A stretch of 35,716 nucleotides of DNA from Phycisphaerae bacterium. GTDB taxonomy: Bacteria; Planctomycetota; Phycisphaerae; UBA1845. A program made the position numbers and the translations under genes. Numbering within the stretch: position 1 is the stretch's first letter; the number at the start of each line of letters is the position of its first letter. The DNA lies in the NCBI GenBank assembly GCA_016929015.1, contig JAFGJQ010000470.1, positions 1-35,716 of the forward strand, in the 5' to 3' direction. Shown piece after piece: positions 27,599 through 35,716 of this stretch. The notes beneath the pieces are model-generated. The model had not been told where the DNA came from. It saw only the letters and a list, made by a program, of their open reading frames with translations, and ran no database searches.

Positions 27599-29296
27599 AT
27601 GTCATACCTGCTGGAAGTTCTGGGCCGCGGATTGCTGTGCGAAATGGCGGCGGCGTTTCGTCGCTCGCTCGCCGACGATCCGGACGTGCCCTCTGCCGAT
27701 CTGCGGCAACAGGCGGCGGATTGCCCGGATGACCTGGAGGCCGGCCGGCGCTGGGGCGCGCGTTGCCTCGCCGAGAAGAACTTCGTGCGAGCCCGGGACG
27801 TGTTTCGCCACTGCGTCGCGAAGTTCCCCGACGACGTGACGTCCCGGGCGGGCCTGGCGTGTGCGCTGGATGAGCTCGGCGAGATCGAGGAGTGCATTCA
27901 GAACCTGCGGGCGGCGCGGCGCGTCGAGCCGGAGGACGGCCCGCTGCTGTTCGCCCTGGGCTACGCGAACGAAAAGGCCGGGCACACGCGGGATGCCGTC
28001 GAGGCGTATCGCGCGGCGGTGCATCACGCACCGCACCTGCGCAACAGTCACGAACGACTCGCGGCCATTTACCTGAAACAGGACGACTACGAGCGGGCGA
28101 TCGACCATTACGAACACTTGTGCCATTCCGAGCCGGGCGACGTATCCTTGTCGCTGTCGCTGGCGAACCTCTACTTCCAGGTGGGGATGTACGACGAGGC
28201 GATTCGGCGGTACCAGTTCGCCCTATCCATCGATCCGGAAAACTGGGAGACCCGCAACGACCTGGCCGACGCATACGAGGAGGCGGGCCTGTTCCGCGAG
28301 GCGATTGACCAGTTGGAGAAATCGCTGGCGAAGCAGACGGACAGCGCCGACATGCACCTGCGGCTGGGCGACCTGTACGCGCGCATCGGGCTGGATGAAT
28401 ACGCGCTGAAGCATTACGAGCGCGCCGTGCAACTGCATCCCAGCTACCTGGAGGCGACCATCAAGGTCGGCACCACGAACCTGCGCCTGGGCCACTACCT
28501 GGAGTCGGCCCAGTGGTTCAACAAGGCGGTGGAGATCAACGACCGGCTGCTGGCCGGATATGTGGGCCTGGCGGTGGCGCAGTACGAACTGGGGGACGTG
28601 GCCGAGGCGAACGCCAGCCTGGACCTGGCCCTGAGCGCCGAACCCAACAGCACGCTGCTGTTTTCCGAGATGGCCCGCCTGCAGCTCAAGCTGGGCGCGG
28701 CGCGGGAGTCGAAGCGATATCTCGGCTCGGCCGAGACGCACCCGTCGTCCAGACGGGGCACGGACCTGGCCGTGGACGATCTCGTGGCCCGCCAGATCGA
28801 TCGGCACCGGGAGGCGATCCGACAGCGCCCGAACCACGCCGATCTGCACTACCGGCTGGGCCTGCTGCTGCGCCACTGCAACGAAACCGAGGAGGCGATC
28901 CAGTGCTTCCGCCAGGCGGTGGCCATCAACCCCACGTACGTCAAGGCACTGATCAAGCTCGGGCTCTGCCTGAAGGAAAGCGGGCAGATGGAGGCCGCCG
29001 TGGAGCCGCTGCGGCAGGCGGCCGAGCTGGACCCGCACGATGCGGACCTGCACTATACGCTCGGCCTGATCTTCGCCGACCAGCGGAAGTTCTCCCTGGC
29101 CGTCGAGCAGTTTGAGACCGCCCTGTCCCGCGACCCCAAGAACATCGACTTCCACGCCAACCTGGCGCTGGCTCTCCAGAACATGGGCTTGGTGGACCGG
29201 GCCGCCGCAAGCTGGCAGACCCTCTGCGACATGCTCCCCGAAACCGCCGCCGGCCGGACCCTGCTCCGCCAGGCGACGCAGCGGGAAGAGGAATGA
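27599..29296 (+). CDS. TPR repeat protein
   Basis: Many canonical TPRs, e.g. YDEAIRRYQFALSIDPENWETRNDLADAYEEAGLFREAIDQLEKSL. Confidence 0.93.
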   Translation: MSYLLEVLGRGLLCEMAAAFRRSLADDPDVPSADLRQQAADCPDDLEAGRRWGARCLAEKNFVRARDVFRHCVAKFPDDVTSRAGLACALDELGEIEECIQNLRAARRVEPEDGPLLFALGYANEKAGHTRDAVEAYRAAVHHAPHLRNSHERLAAIYLKQDDYERAIDHYEHLCHSEPGDVSLSLSLANLYFQVGMYDEAIRRYQFALSIDPENWETRNDLADAYEEAGLFREAIDQLEKSLAKQTDSADMHLRLGDLYARIGLDEYALKHYERAVQLHPSYLEATIKVGTTNLRLGHYLESAQWFNKAVEINDRLLAGYVGLAVAQYELGDVAEANASLDLALSAEPNSTLLFSEMARLQLKLGAARESKRYLGSAETHPSSRRGTDLAVDDLVARQIDRHREAIRQRPNHADLHYRLGLLLRHCNETEEAIQCFRQAVAINPTYVKALIKLGLCLKESGQMEAAVEPLRQAAELDPHDADLHYTLGLIFADQRKFSLAVEQFETALSRDPKNIDFHANLALALQNMGLVDRAAASWQTLCDMLPETAAGRTLLRQATQREEE

Positions 29297-29374
29297 ACAA
29301 GGCGAGCAGGCTGTGCGTATCTCCGACGCAGCCGTCGTGCCTATGAAGGCCGTCGAGTATCCAGTTCACACCCA

Positions 29375-31153
29375 CTACTCGTGATAAAGGCTTGTCCCGG
29401 TCGAGAGGATGTGCTCCAGCGTGGGACGGTAGGTGACGGCCATGCGATAGAAGCCCAGGTCAGTTGGGTGGACGCCGTCGACGGTGCCGTTTTCGGGGCC
29501 GGCCAGTTGCTCGGCGCCTTCCAGGTAGAATAGATGTTTCACGCCGTCCTTCGTTAACGCGTCGAACGCTTCACGCAGGGCCGCATTGCCGGGATTCGTG
29601 GCGGGCAGGAGCGGGTTCTCCACCAGCAGGATCGGTGTGTCCGGATGGGCCTCGCGCAGGCGGCGCACGGAAGGCTGAATTCGCTCGCGGACCAGCTCCG
29701 TGGTCATGTTCGGCAGCGCTTCCAGCACGTAGACCGCCGGGTCCAACTCGCTCAACAGATCGACCAGGGCGGGCTCCATTTTGCCGGCACCGGAGAAGCC
29801 AAGATTGATGACTTCCCGATCGAGCCAGCGGCCGAGGATGGCGGTGTGGCACATGCCGGCGCGGGATGCGCATCCGCCCTGCGTGATGGACGTGCCGTAG
29901 AAGACAATCGGTCGGGCTTTCTCCGCCGGGCGGGGCGGCGCCTTGGCCAGCGTGGCGCCGGGCTCAATGCCAAGCTGGAGTTCCGCCGTGCCGTTGTACA
30001 GCGGCAGATAGAGCATGTACTCGGTGAGCTCGGTCCCAAGTCCCTTTGCGACATCGGCGGTGGTCTTCTCCGTCTTCGGCCGGCCGACGCCGCAGAAGAC
30101 CCATTGGCCCTCGCGGCGGGCGTAGAGGTCCAGGCCGCTGTTGCCGGTGGCGGCCATGTGGTTCATCGCCCCGCCGCCGTCCCAGGTGGCGGCGATGCGG
30201 GGTGAATTCGTGACAAAGCGGACGGCGATGCCCGCGGTGTGCTTGCTCAGCGACCAGACCGCACCCGGCACCACGTCTTTCGCCTTGGCGGGCAGACGGT
30301 TGTAGAAGCCTTCGGTGTCGGTCCAGCCCTTGCCCTCGATGGTCAGCTCCTTCGCGTCGTACCAGAGAAGTTCGGAGGACGGTTGCGACGTGGCGTGGGT
30401 GGGGTCGAGCTTTCCGGGGACTGGCGCCGCGGCGGCCAGTGCGCTCTCGATCCGGGCGGCCCAGATGCGGTAGCCGGCCTCGTTGAGGTGCAGGCCGTCG
30501 CGGGAGTACTCGGCCTTCAGTGCTCCATCCGCATCCACGTACGGCGCGTGGACGTCCATGAACGGGCAATGGGCGTCGTCGGCGATTTTCTTCAGCCGTT
30601 GGTTCAGATCGACGATCATCGGGTTCAGTTCGGCGTAGTTGTCCCGCGTGGGGAACAGCCCGACAATCACCAGCGGCACCTCGGGCAGGCGGTCGCGGAT
30701 GCGTTTGACCACTTCGCGATAGCACGTTTCCACCTCGTCGATGGAAGGCGTGCCGTGCCGCCACAGCTCGCCCAGGTCGTTCACGCCGTTTTCCAGGAAG
30801 ATGACGGACGGCTTGCAGTCAAACACCGAGCAATCCAGTCGGTGCAGGATGCCGCGATCGGTCAGGCCGATGCGGTCGGATATGATGCCGCGGTTCACGA
30901 TGCGACGGCCGGGCAGCAGCTTGCCTGTGTCAAAGCCCTCCACGTGCGACGAGCCGACCAGCACGATGCCGCCGGGCTCCACGTTCTCCGCCCGGAAGAG
31001 GGCGACGCGGTCATGGTAGTGCTTCGCCCATTTGTCGACGGGCGGCGGCGTCTGCTCGGATGGCGTCTGTGCGCCGCCGGCGCAGACCACTCCACCGAGA
31101 ATCGCACAAAGACCCGCCGCTGTGATCCTGCGTCGGTTGCAGCGAAACATCAT
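29375..31153 (-). CDS. Secreted protein with two tandem SGNH/GDSL hydrolase domains
   Basis: N-terminal signal-like MMFRCNRRRITAAGLCAILGGVVCAGG; GSSHVEGF/ENGVND/DGLHLNEAGY and YGTSITQGG/DGVHPTDLGFYRM. Confidence 0.87.
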   Translation of the reverse strand: MMFRCNRRRITAAGLCAILGGVVCAGGAQTPSEQTPPPVDKWAKHYHDRVALFRAENVEPGGIVLVGSSHVEGFDTGKLLPGRRIVNRGIISDRIGLTDRGILHRLDCSVFDCKPSVIFLENGVNDLGELWRHGTPSIDEVETCYREVVKRIRDRLPEVPLVIVGLFPTRDNYAELNPMIVDLNQRLKKIADDAHCPFMDVHAPYVDADGALKAEYSRDGLHLNEAGYRIWAARIESALAAAAPVPGKLDPTHATSQPSSELLWYDAKELTIEGKGWTDTEGFYNRLPAKAKDVVPGAVWSLSKHTAGIAVRFVTNSPRIAATWDGGGAMNHMAATGNSGLDLYARREGQWVFCGVGRPKTEKTTADVAKGLGTELTEYMLYLPLYNGTAELQLGIEPGATLAKAPPRPAEKARPIVFYGTSITQGGCASRAGMCHTAILGRWLDREVINLGFSGAGKMEPALVDLLSELDPAVYVLEALPNMTTELVRERIQPSVRRLREAHPDTPILLVENPLLPATNPGNAALREAFDALTKDGVKHLFYLEGAEQLAGPENGTVDGVHPTDLGFYRMAVTYRPTLEHILSTGTSLYHE

Positions 31154-31204
31154 CCTTCCGTCTCCAGTTTGCAGTTTTCCAGTCCTTGTGGCCCCGGCTT
31201 CTTC

Positions 31205-31232
31205 TGTGGGACCGGCTTTCCAGCCGGTCTCT
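31205..31232. repeat. Dispersed hairpin repeat TGTGGGACCGGCTTTCCAGCCGGTCTCT
   Basis: Identical 28-mer at 35687-35714; contains ACCGGCT-ttcc-AGCCGGT stem-loop. Confidence 0.85.
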
Positions 31233-31272
31233 ACGCTCGGGCGAATCAGGCGAGCCCGGATTCCAGCCGGTC

Positions 31273-32601
31273 TCAGAACCGTCCCGCCGCCAGCGAGAAC
31301 GTGATCCGATCCTCCGGAATCTTCACGACGGTCTGCCGCTCGAAGCGCTTGCCGTTCCAGTCGTATCGCCGCAGTTCCTGTTGCGGGTCGGAGGCCACGT
31401 AGACTTCGTACTTTCCATCGCCCTCCAGGTCCGTCACCAGCGCCGCGTGCTCGAAGCCGAATGACTCCGCGTCGATCCGGTCGGCCGTCCAGGCCCCCGT
31501 TTCCTCCTGCCGCAGCACCCAAACGCCCGACTCCGCCCCGGTGGCCACGATGTCCGTCTTGCCGTCACCGTCCACGTCGCCAGGTGACAGGAATCGGCAC
31601 TGCCTGTCCGGAAGCGTGGCCACGACGCGGGCGCTGAAACCGCCGTCTTCCCAACGGTATTCGCGGATTTCCACCGGGTTGACCATCACCGTCTTGCCGT
31701 CCCGCAACTCCATGCGGGCCTCGACGGCGGCGAACAGCGATGGCCGGCCGCCGCCCCGGGCGTCCACCGCCATGATCTCCTTGACGTGCGTTCCCTCCGG
31801 CTCGTCTACCAAAGTGTTCTCGAACGATGTACCGTCGTACCGGTACATCACGATGCGCCCCGGCTGCGACAGGCCGGTCGCCTGGTTCGGCTCCGACGGC
31901 GTGGCGAAGAACTCGTTCCGCCCGTCGCCGTCAATGTCCGCGATCTCGACCTCATGCACAAAGACCCGCGGCTTGCGATCCAACTCCGTTACCGACCAGC
32001 CTGTTTCCGCTCGCTGCAGCACGGCCACCACGCCCTGGTCGTGCGTGGCCAAGACCATGTCGTCCGCGCCGTCGCCCGTCACGTCACCGATGGCCAGGTC
32101 CCGCAGCCGGCTCCACTGCCCGCCGAAGTTCGGGCGCCAGAGCGTAGCCTGGTGCCATTGCCCGTCGGCATAGTGCCACCGCTTCAAAACGGCGTCCGTG
32201 CCGCCCAGCGTCAGGAAACCCGCGGGCTCACCGTCCCACGCCACCGGGACCGCGCCGTGGAATACGCGGCTGTCCGGGTCTTCCAGCGAGCTGGTCCGCC
32301 AGCCGTCCGGCGTTTTTCGCACGATCATCAGCACGGCATCGCCCGGCTTTGGGGTCTTCTTGCCGTTCGCACCGGTTTCCCAGACGAATTGCGCTTGCGA
32401 GACCAGCAGGGTCGGAAACGGCCCGCCCGCCATGGTGTCCGGATGAGGGGCCGCCGCCTGCGGAGCGGGCGCTTCGTTCGGCTTGGTCGGTTTTTCTCGC
32501 TCGCAACCGGCGAACGTGAGCAACAATGTCAGGCAGGCGTATCCGACGACCGGCCGGAACGCCGGTGCGGTCGGAGCTGGGTGGGACTGCGTCTGCTTCA
32601 C
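31273..32601 (-). CDS. FG-GAP/VCBS-repeat lipoprotein
   Basis: Lipobox LLLTFAGC; repeats DVTGDGADDMV, DIDGDGRNEFFA, DVDGDGKTDIVA, DLEGDGKYEVYVA; GTG start overlapping upstream TGA. Confidence 0.85.
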   Translation of the reverse strand: MKQTQSHPAPTAPAFRPVVGYACLTLLLTFAGCEREKPTKPNEAPAPQAAAPHPDTMAGGPFPTLLVSQAQFVWETGANGKKTPKPGDAVLMIVRKTPDGWRTSSLEDPDSRVFHGAVPVAWDGEPAGFLTLGGTDAVLKRWHYADGQWHQATLWRPNFGGQWSRLRDLAIGDVTGDGADDMVLATHDQGVVAVLQRAETGWSVTELDRKPRVFVHEVEIADIDGDGRNEFFATPSEPNQATGLSQPGRIVMYRYDGTSFENTLVDEPEGTHVKEIMAVDARGGGRPSLFAAVEARMELRDGKTVMVNPVEIREYRWEDGGFSARVVATLPDRQCRFLSPGDVDGDGKTDIVATGAESGVWVLRQEETGAWTADRIDAESFGFEHAALVTDLEGDGKYEVYVASDPQQELRRYDWNGKRFERQTVVKIPEDRITFSLAAGRF

Positions 32602-34556
32602 TTCTCGGCCTTCAGTATCTGTTCGTGGAAGCGGTGCATCTGCCGGAACCGGTACAGCAGGTTCTGGTTCGGCATGTTGCGACCGTCCTTGTCCGGGTCG
32701 TCTGCGAACCGGTTGCGGTCCCAGTTCGCCTCGATCCACGTTAACGCCTCCACGCAGCCCTTGTCCAGTTCGGCCAGCCGCGCCCGGTCCCATTGGCCGT
32801 CGTGACGCACCTGGGGTGCCGCCAGGAAATGATCGAACACGTACGCGTACACCGCCGCCGATTGCACCATGGCGTCCCACGCCTCCACGTTCCGCCGGAC
32901 GCTGCTTCGCATCCCGGCCAGCGCCTCACGAATGGGTCCCAGCCGGGCGCGATACGCGCGCGCCTCGTCACCCCAGGCGCCGGCCTTGGCCTGTGCTTCG
33001 GCCAGCGTCGCCTCGTCCATCCAGCAGCTTGTGTTGAACCGGTCCAGCCGCCATTTGATACTGTACAAGTCTCTCCAAACCCGGCCGAACTCCTCGCCCT
33101 GGGGTGACCCGAAGAAGTCACGAACGAAGCCTCGATAGAACTCAGCCTCATCCCACTTGCTGCCGGACCAGGCGTGGGCCGCCGCATAGGCAAACCCCGG
33201 CCACATCGCGTCGCTCATGTAGCGCGTGGGCGTCCACACCGTGATGTCAAACCCCGGCAAGTCATGCGTGCGTGCGATTTCCGCGAAGCGCTGGATGTTC
33301 ACGTAGTTAAAATCGGACGGCAGGATCATGTGTGGATGGCACATCAGGGCCGGGCAGGCGATGATCTCGAAGCCCTTGGACTTGAAGAACTTCACCGACT
33401 CGTCCGTCATGTCCGGGTTGTAGTGCCAGTCGTAGATGAGGGTCCGATCCACAGGCAGGGCGTCCGCGATGTCCCGGTGGTGCAGGATCATATCGCCCCA
33501 GAGAGACATCTTCCGCCCACGCTGGTCCACAAGGGCCTGACAACGCTGGAGGTGCTTGATGAACCACTCCACGTGCGAGATGCCCGGCCACTTCTCCTGG
33601 CAGCGGGCACACTCCGTCTGGTCCACCTCGTCCAGCCCGATGTGCAGCTCCCGCGCGGGAAAGACACTCGCCGCGGTATACATCCCGTCCAGGTACTCGT
33701 ACGTCTTTTCACTGGCCGGACAGAGGACGTTGGTGTAGCCCGGCACTTGCGTGCCCGCCCAGCTTGCCTTCGGCGTCTTGTCCGTGGTCTGGTGCAGAAT
33801 TTCCTTGAAATCCGGATGCCGCACGAAGAGCCGCGCGTGTCCCAGCGACTCAACCTCCGGTATCAGCGTGATGTGGTGCCGGTCGGCGAACGCCACTAAC
33901 TCGCGAAGGTCCGCTTCCCGCCACGGATGCGGCGACATGAGCCACGGGAAACTCTCGTGGTACAAGGCCGCGTTCTCGTCATCCGTCAGGTGCAGGTGCA
34001 GGTAGTTGATCTTGTACCGGTCGCAGAACTCCACCACGCGCCGGTAGTAATCCATGTTCTCGTTCGCTCGGGCCATGTCGACCATGATCATCCGCCGCGC
34101 GAAGTCCGGCCAATCCAGCACGACTCCCGCCGGCACCGTCTGCTCGTCGGTGATCATCTGCCGGAGGGTCTGGATACCGTAGTGAATCCCCGCCCGCGTC
34201 GCCGATTGAATGGTGATGCCTTCCGCCTGGACGGTCAGCCGGTACGCCTGCCGTTCGATCTCCCGGCGGTAGGCGGACGAGAATTCAGGGATATCCACCT
34301 TCCCCAGCACCATCCGCAACGGCACTCCGTCCTCCTTGACGTCCACCTGCCGTTCTGCCAGCGCCGTTCGCAGATGTTCGATCTCTTCATTGATCCCAGC
34401 CATTACAGGTGCGATGGACACGGCCTTTAGTGACACCTCGCCCGTTCCGGCTGCGAAGGCTTTCACGGCCGGGACCACCGTTGGCGAAGCCGCGGACGCG
34501 ATAGACGACAGCGTGAACACCGCCACGGCCAGGCATCCGACTCGAATTGCGTCCAT
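32598..34556 (-). CDS. Glycoside hydrolase family 20-like (beta-N-acetylhexosaminidase-like)
   Basis: Signal peptide; YGIQTLRQM, NYLHLHLTDDE, ITLIPEVESLGHA, ELHIGLDEVDQT. Confidence 0.85.
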   Translation of the reverse strand: MDAIRVGCLAVAVFTLSSIASAASPTVVPAVKAFAAGTGEVSLKAVSIAPVMAGINEEIEHLRTALAERQVDVKEDGVPLRMVLGKVDIPEFSSAYRREIERQAYRLTVQAEGITIQSATRAGIHYGIQTLRQMITDEQTVPAGVVLDWPDFARRMIMVDMARANENMDYYRRVVEFCDRYKINYLHLHLTDDENAALYHESFPWLMSPHPWREADLRELVAFADRHHITLIPEVESLGHARLFVRHPDFKEILHQTTDKTPKASWAGTQVPGYTNVLCPASEKTYEYLDGMYTAASVFPARELHIGLDEVDQTECARCQEKWPGISHVEWFIKHLQRCQALVDQRGRKMSLWGDMILHHRDIADALPVDRTLIYDWHYNPDMTDESVKFFKSKGFEIIACPALMCHPHMILPSDFNYVNIQRFAEIARTHDLPGFDITVWTPTRYMSDAMWPGFAYAAAHAWSGSKWDEAEFYRGFVRDFFGSPQGEEFGRVWRDLYSIKWRLDRFNTSCWMDEATLAEAQAKAGAWGDEARAYRARLGPIREALAGMRSSVRRNVEAWDAMVQSAAVYAYVFDHFLAAPQVRHDGQWDRARLAELDKGCVEALTWIEANWDRNRFADDPDKDGRNMPNQNLLYRFRQMHRFHEQILKAEK

Positions 34557-34595
34557 GGTTGACCTCCGTGCATCTCGCGCAGTTGTGTGTCGCGT

Positions 34596-35642
34596 TCAGA
34601 TTCCAAACGGCAGGGCCAGTTGCGGCGCCTTCAGGCCCGGGAACAGCGTGTTTCGCAGCCGCGTCCACGCGTACCACGCCGCGTCGGCGCTGAGCCCCCC
34701 GAACCGCACCGTGTTGTAGTAGCCCTGCACCGGCGTCAACGCCGATCCGGCATAATTGTCTCCGCCGGGGAACCGGACGATGCGATCCGGCCCCACCGTC
34801 AGCTCCAGGTGTCCCATCCGATACGTTCCCGCCGGTGCGCCGGCCGGGCTTGCGGCATCCGTGATCATGGCAATCCGGCCCGGGCCGAGCATCCGCACCA
34901 CGTTGCCCAGCGCCATCGGCGGTACGTGCAGGCCGTCCGGAATGAGTGACACCGGCAGGTCCGGAATCGAAAGCACGCGCTGGATGATGTTGTCGTACCG
35001 GTGCATAAGTTGCGGACATGCGTTGCCGAGGTGCGTGAACATCCGCGCCCCGGCCGTCTGGGCGGCCAGCAGCGTCTTGCGGTCCGCATCGGTATGTCCC
35101 AGGCTCACGAACACGCCCGCCGTGGCGGCCTTTGTGATGAACTCCAGGCCTCCGCGGCACTCCGGGGCCACGGTCATCATCGCGATCCGCCCGCCCGCCG
35201 CGCGCTGCCAACGTTCGAACAGGCCCCAATCCGCCGGCCGTACGTGCTCTCGTGGATGCGCGCCGAGGTAGCCGTCCGCGCCGTTCAGGAACGGCCCTTC
35301 CAGGTGCAGGCCGGGAATGGCCTCACGCAGCAGAGCGTTGCCGGCGATGTATTCACCGATTCGCCGGCATTGCTCTTCGAGGAACGTTGCATCGGCGGTG
35401 ATCAGCGTAACCAGAAAGTGCGAGCAGCCTGCCTGCTGCAATGCCCGCGCGGCGTGCTCCAGGCCTTCCAGTGTGACATCCGGATCCTGAAAATCCACGC
35501 CCGCAAAGCCGTTCACCTGCACATCAAAGAACGCCGGCCCGATGATGTACGCGTCGGCCGACCCATCGTCCACGTACCACGTCTCGGGCGACGGTGTCGT
35601 CGGTTCGGCGGTCAAGGCATCGTAGTATCGGGCGGTTGCCAT
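34596..35642 (-). CDS. nagA: N-acetylglucosamine-6-phosphate deacetylase-like
   Basis: VNGFAGVDF, GLHLEGPFLN, SLGHTDAD, THLGNA, LIPDGLHV, MITDAASPAG. Confidence 0.88.
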   Translation of the reverse strand: MATARYYDALTAEPTTPSPETWYVDDGSADAYIIGPAFFDVQVNGFAGVDFQDPDVTLEGLEHAARALQQAGCSHFLVTLITADATFLEEQCRRIGEYIAGNALLREAIPGLHLEGPFLNGADGYLGAHPREHVRPADWGLFERWQRAAGGRIAMMTVAPECRGGLEFITKAATAGVFVSLGHTDADRKTLLAAQTAGARMFTHLGNACPQLMHRYDNIIQRVLSIPDLPVSLIPDGLHVPPMALGNVVRMLGPGRIAMITDAASPAGAPAGTYRMGHLELTVGPDRIVRFPGGDNYAGSALTPVQGYYNTVRFGGLSADAAWYAWTRLRNTLFPGLKAPQLALPFGI

Positions 35643-35686
35643 TTTCCTCTGTGGGACCAGCCCCCGTTTGTGAGACCCGTGCCTTT

Positions 35687-35714
35687 TGTGGGACCGGCTT
35701 TCCAGCCGGTCTCT
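35687..35714. repeat. Second copy of dispersed hairpin repeat
   Basis: Identical to 31205-31232; a degenerate copy starts at 35650. Confidence 0.85.
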
Positions 35715-35716
35715 CC

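Overview
GC-rich bacterial chromosomal window; gene style suggests a planctomycete or other PVC-like lineage, but taxonomy is only a weak inference. The main discovery candidate is a co-directional gene block at about 5.5-13.2 kb that reads as a bacterial ESCRT-III/Vps4-like membrane-remodelling module. It contains a multi-TM protein, a Ser/Thr kinase with C-terminal zinc ribbons, a TM-zinc-ribbon protein, a protein ending in an ESCRT-III-like coiled coil after a winged-helix-like region, two further small charged coiled-coil ESCRT-III-like proteins, PspC, a Vps4/CdvC-like AAA ATPase with an N-terminal MIT-like helical domain, and an SPFH-like/beta-propeller protein. A triple zinc-ribbon protein lies next to it on the opposite strand. 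The rest of the window holds a LolD-like ABC ATPase, a leucine-type dehydrogenase, a HAMP-GGDEF protein, an AbiE-like two-gene cassette, an exopolysaccharide-type locus (methyltransferases, glycosyltransferases, GT39-like protein, Wzz-like protein, CPBP protease, two TPR proteins) and an amino-sugar cluster (GH20, NagA-like, FG-GAP lipoprotein, tandem SGNH hydrolase). Non-coding signals include two 7-bp tandem repeat arrays flanking the Vps4-like gene, a recurrent intergenic CCGATAA motif, a dispersed hairpin repeat and a terminator-like hairpin. All domain calls were made by eye from the sequence; no database search was run.
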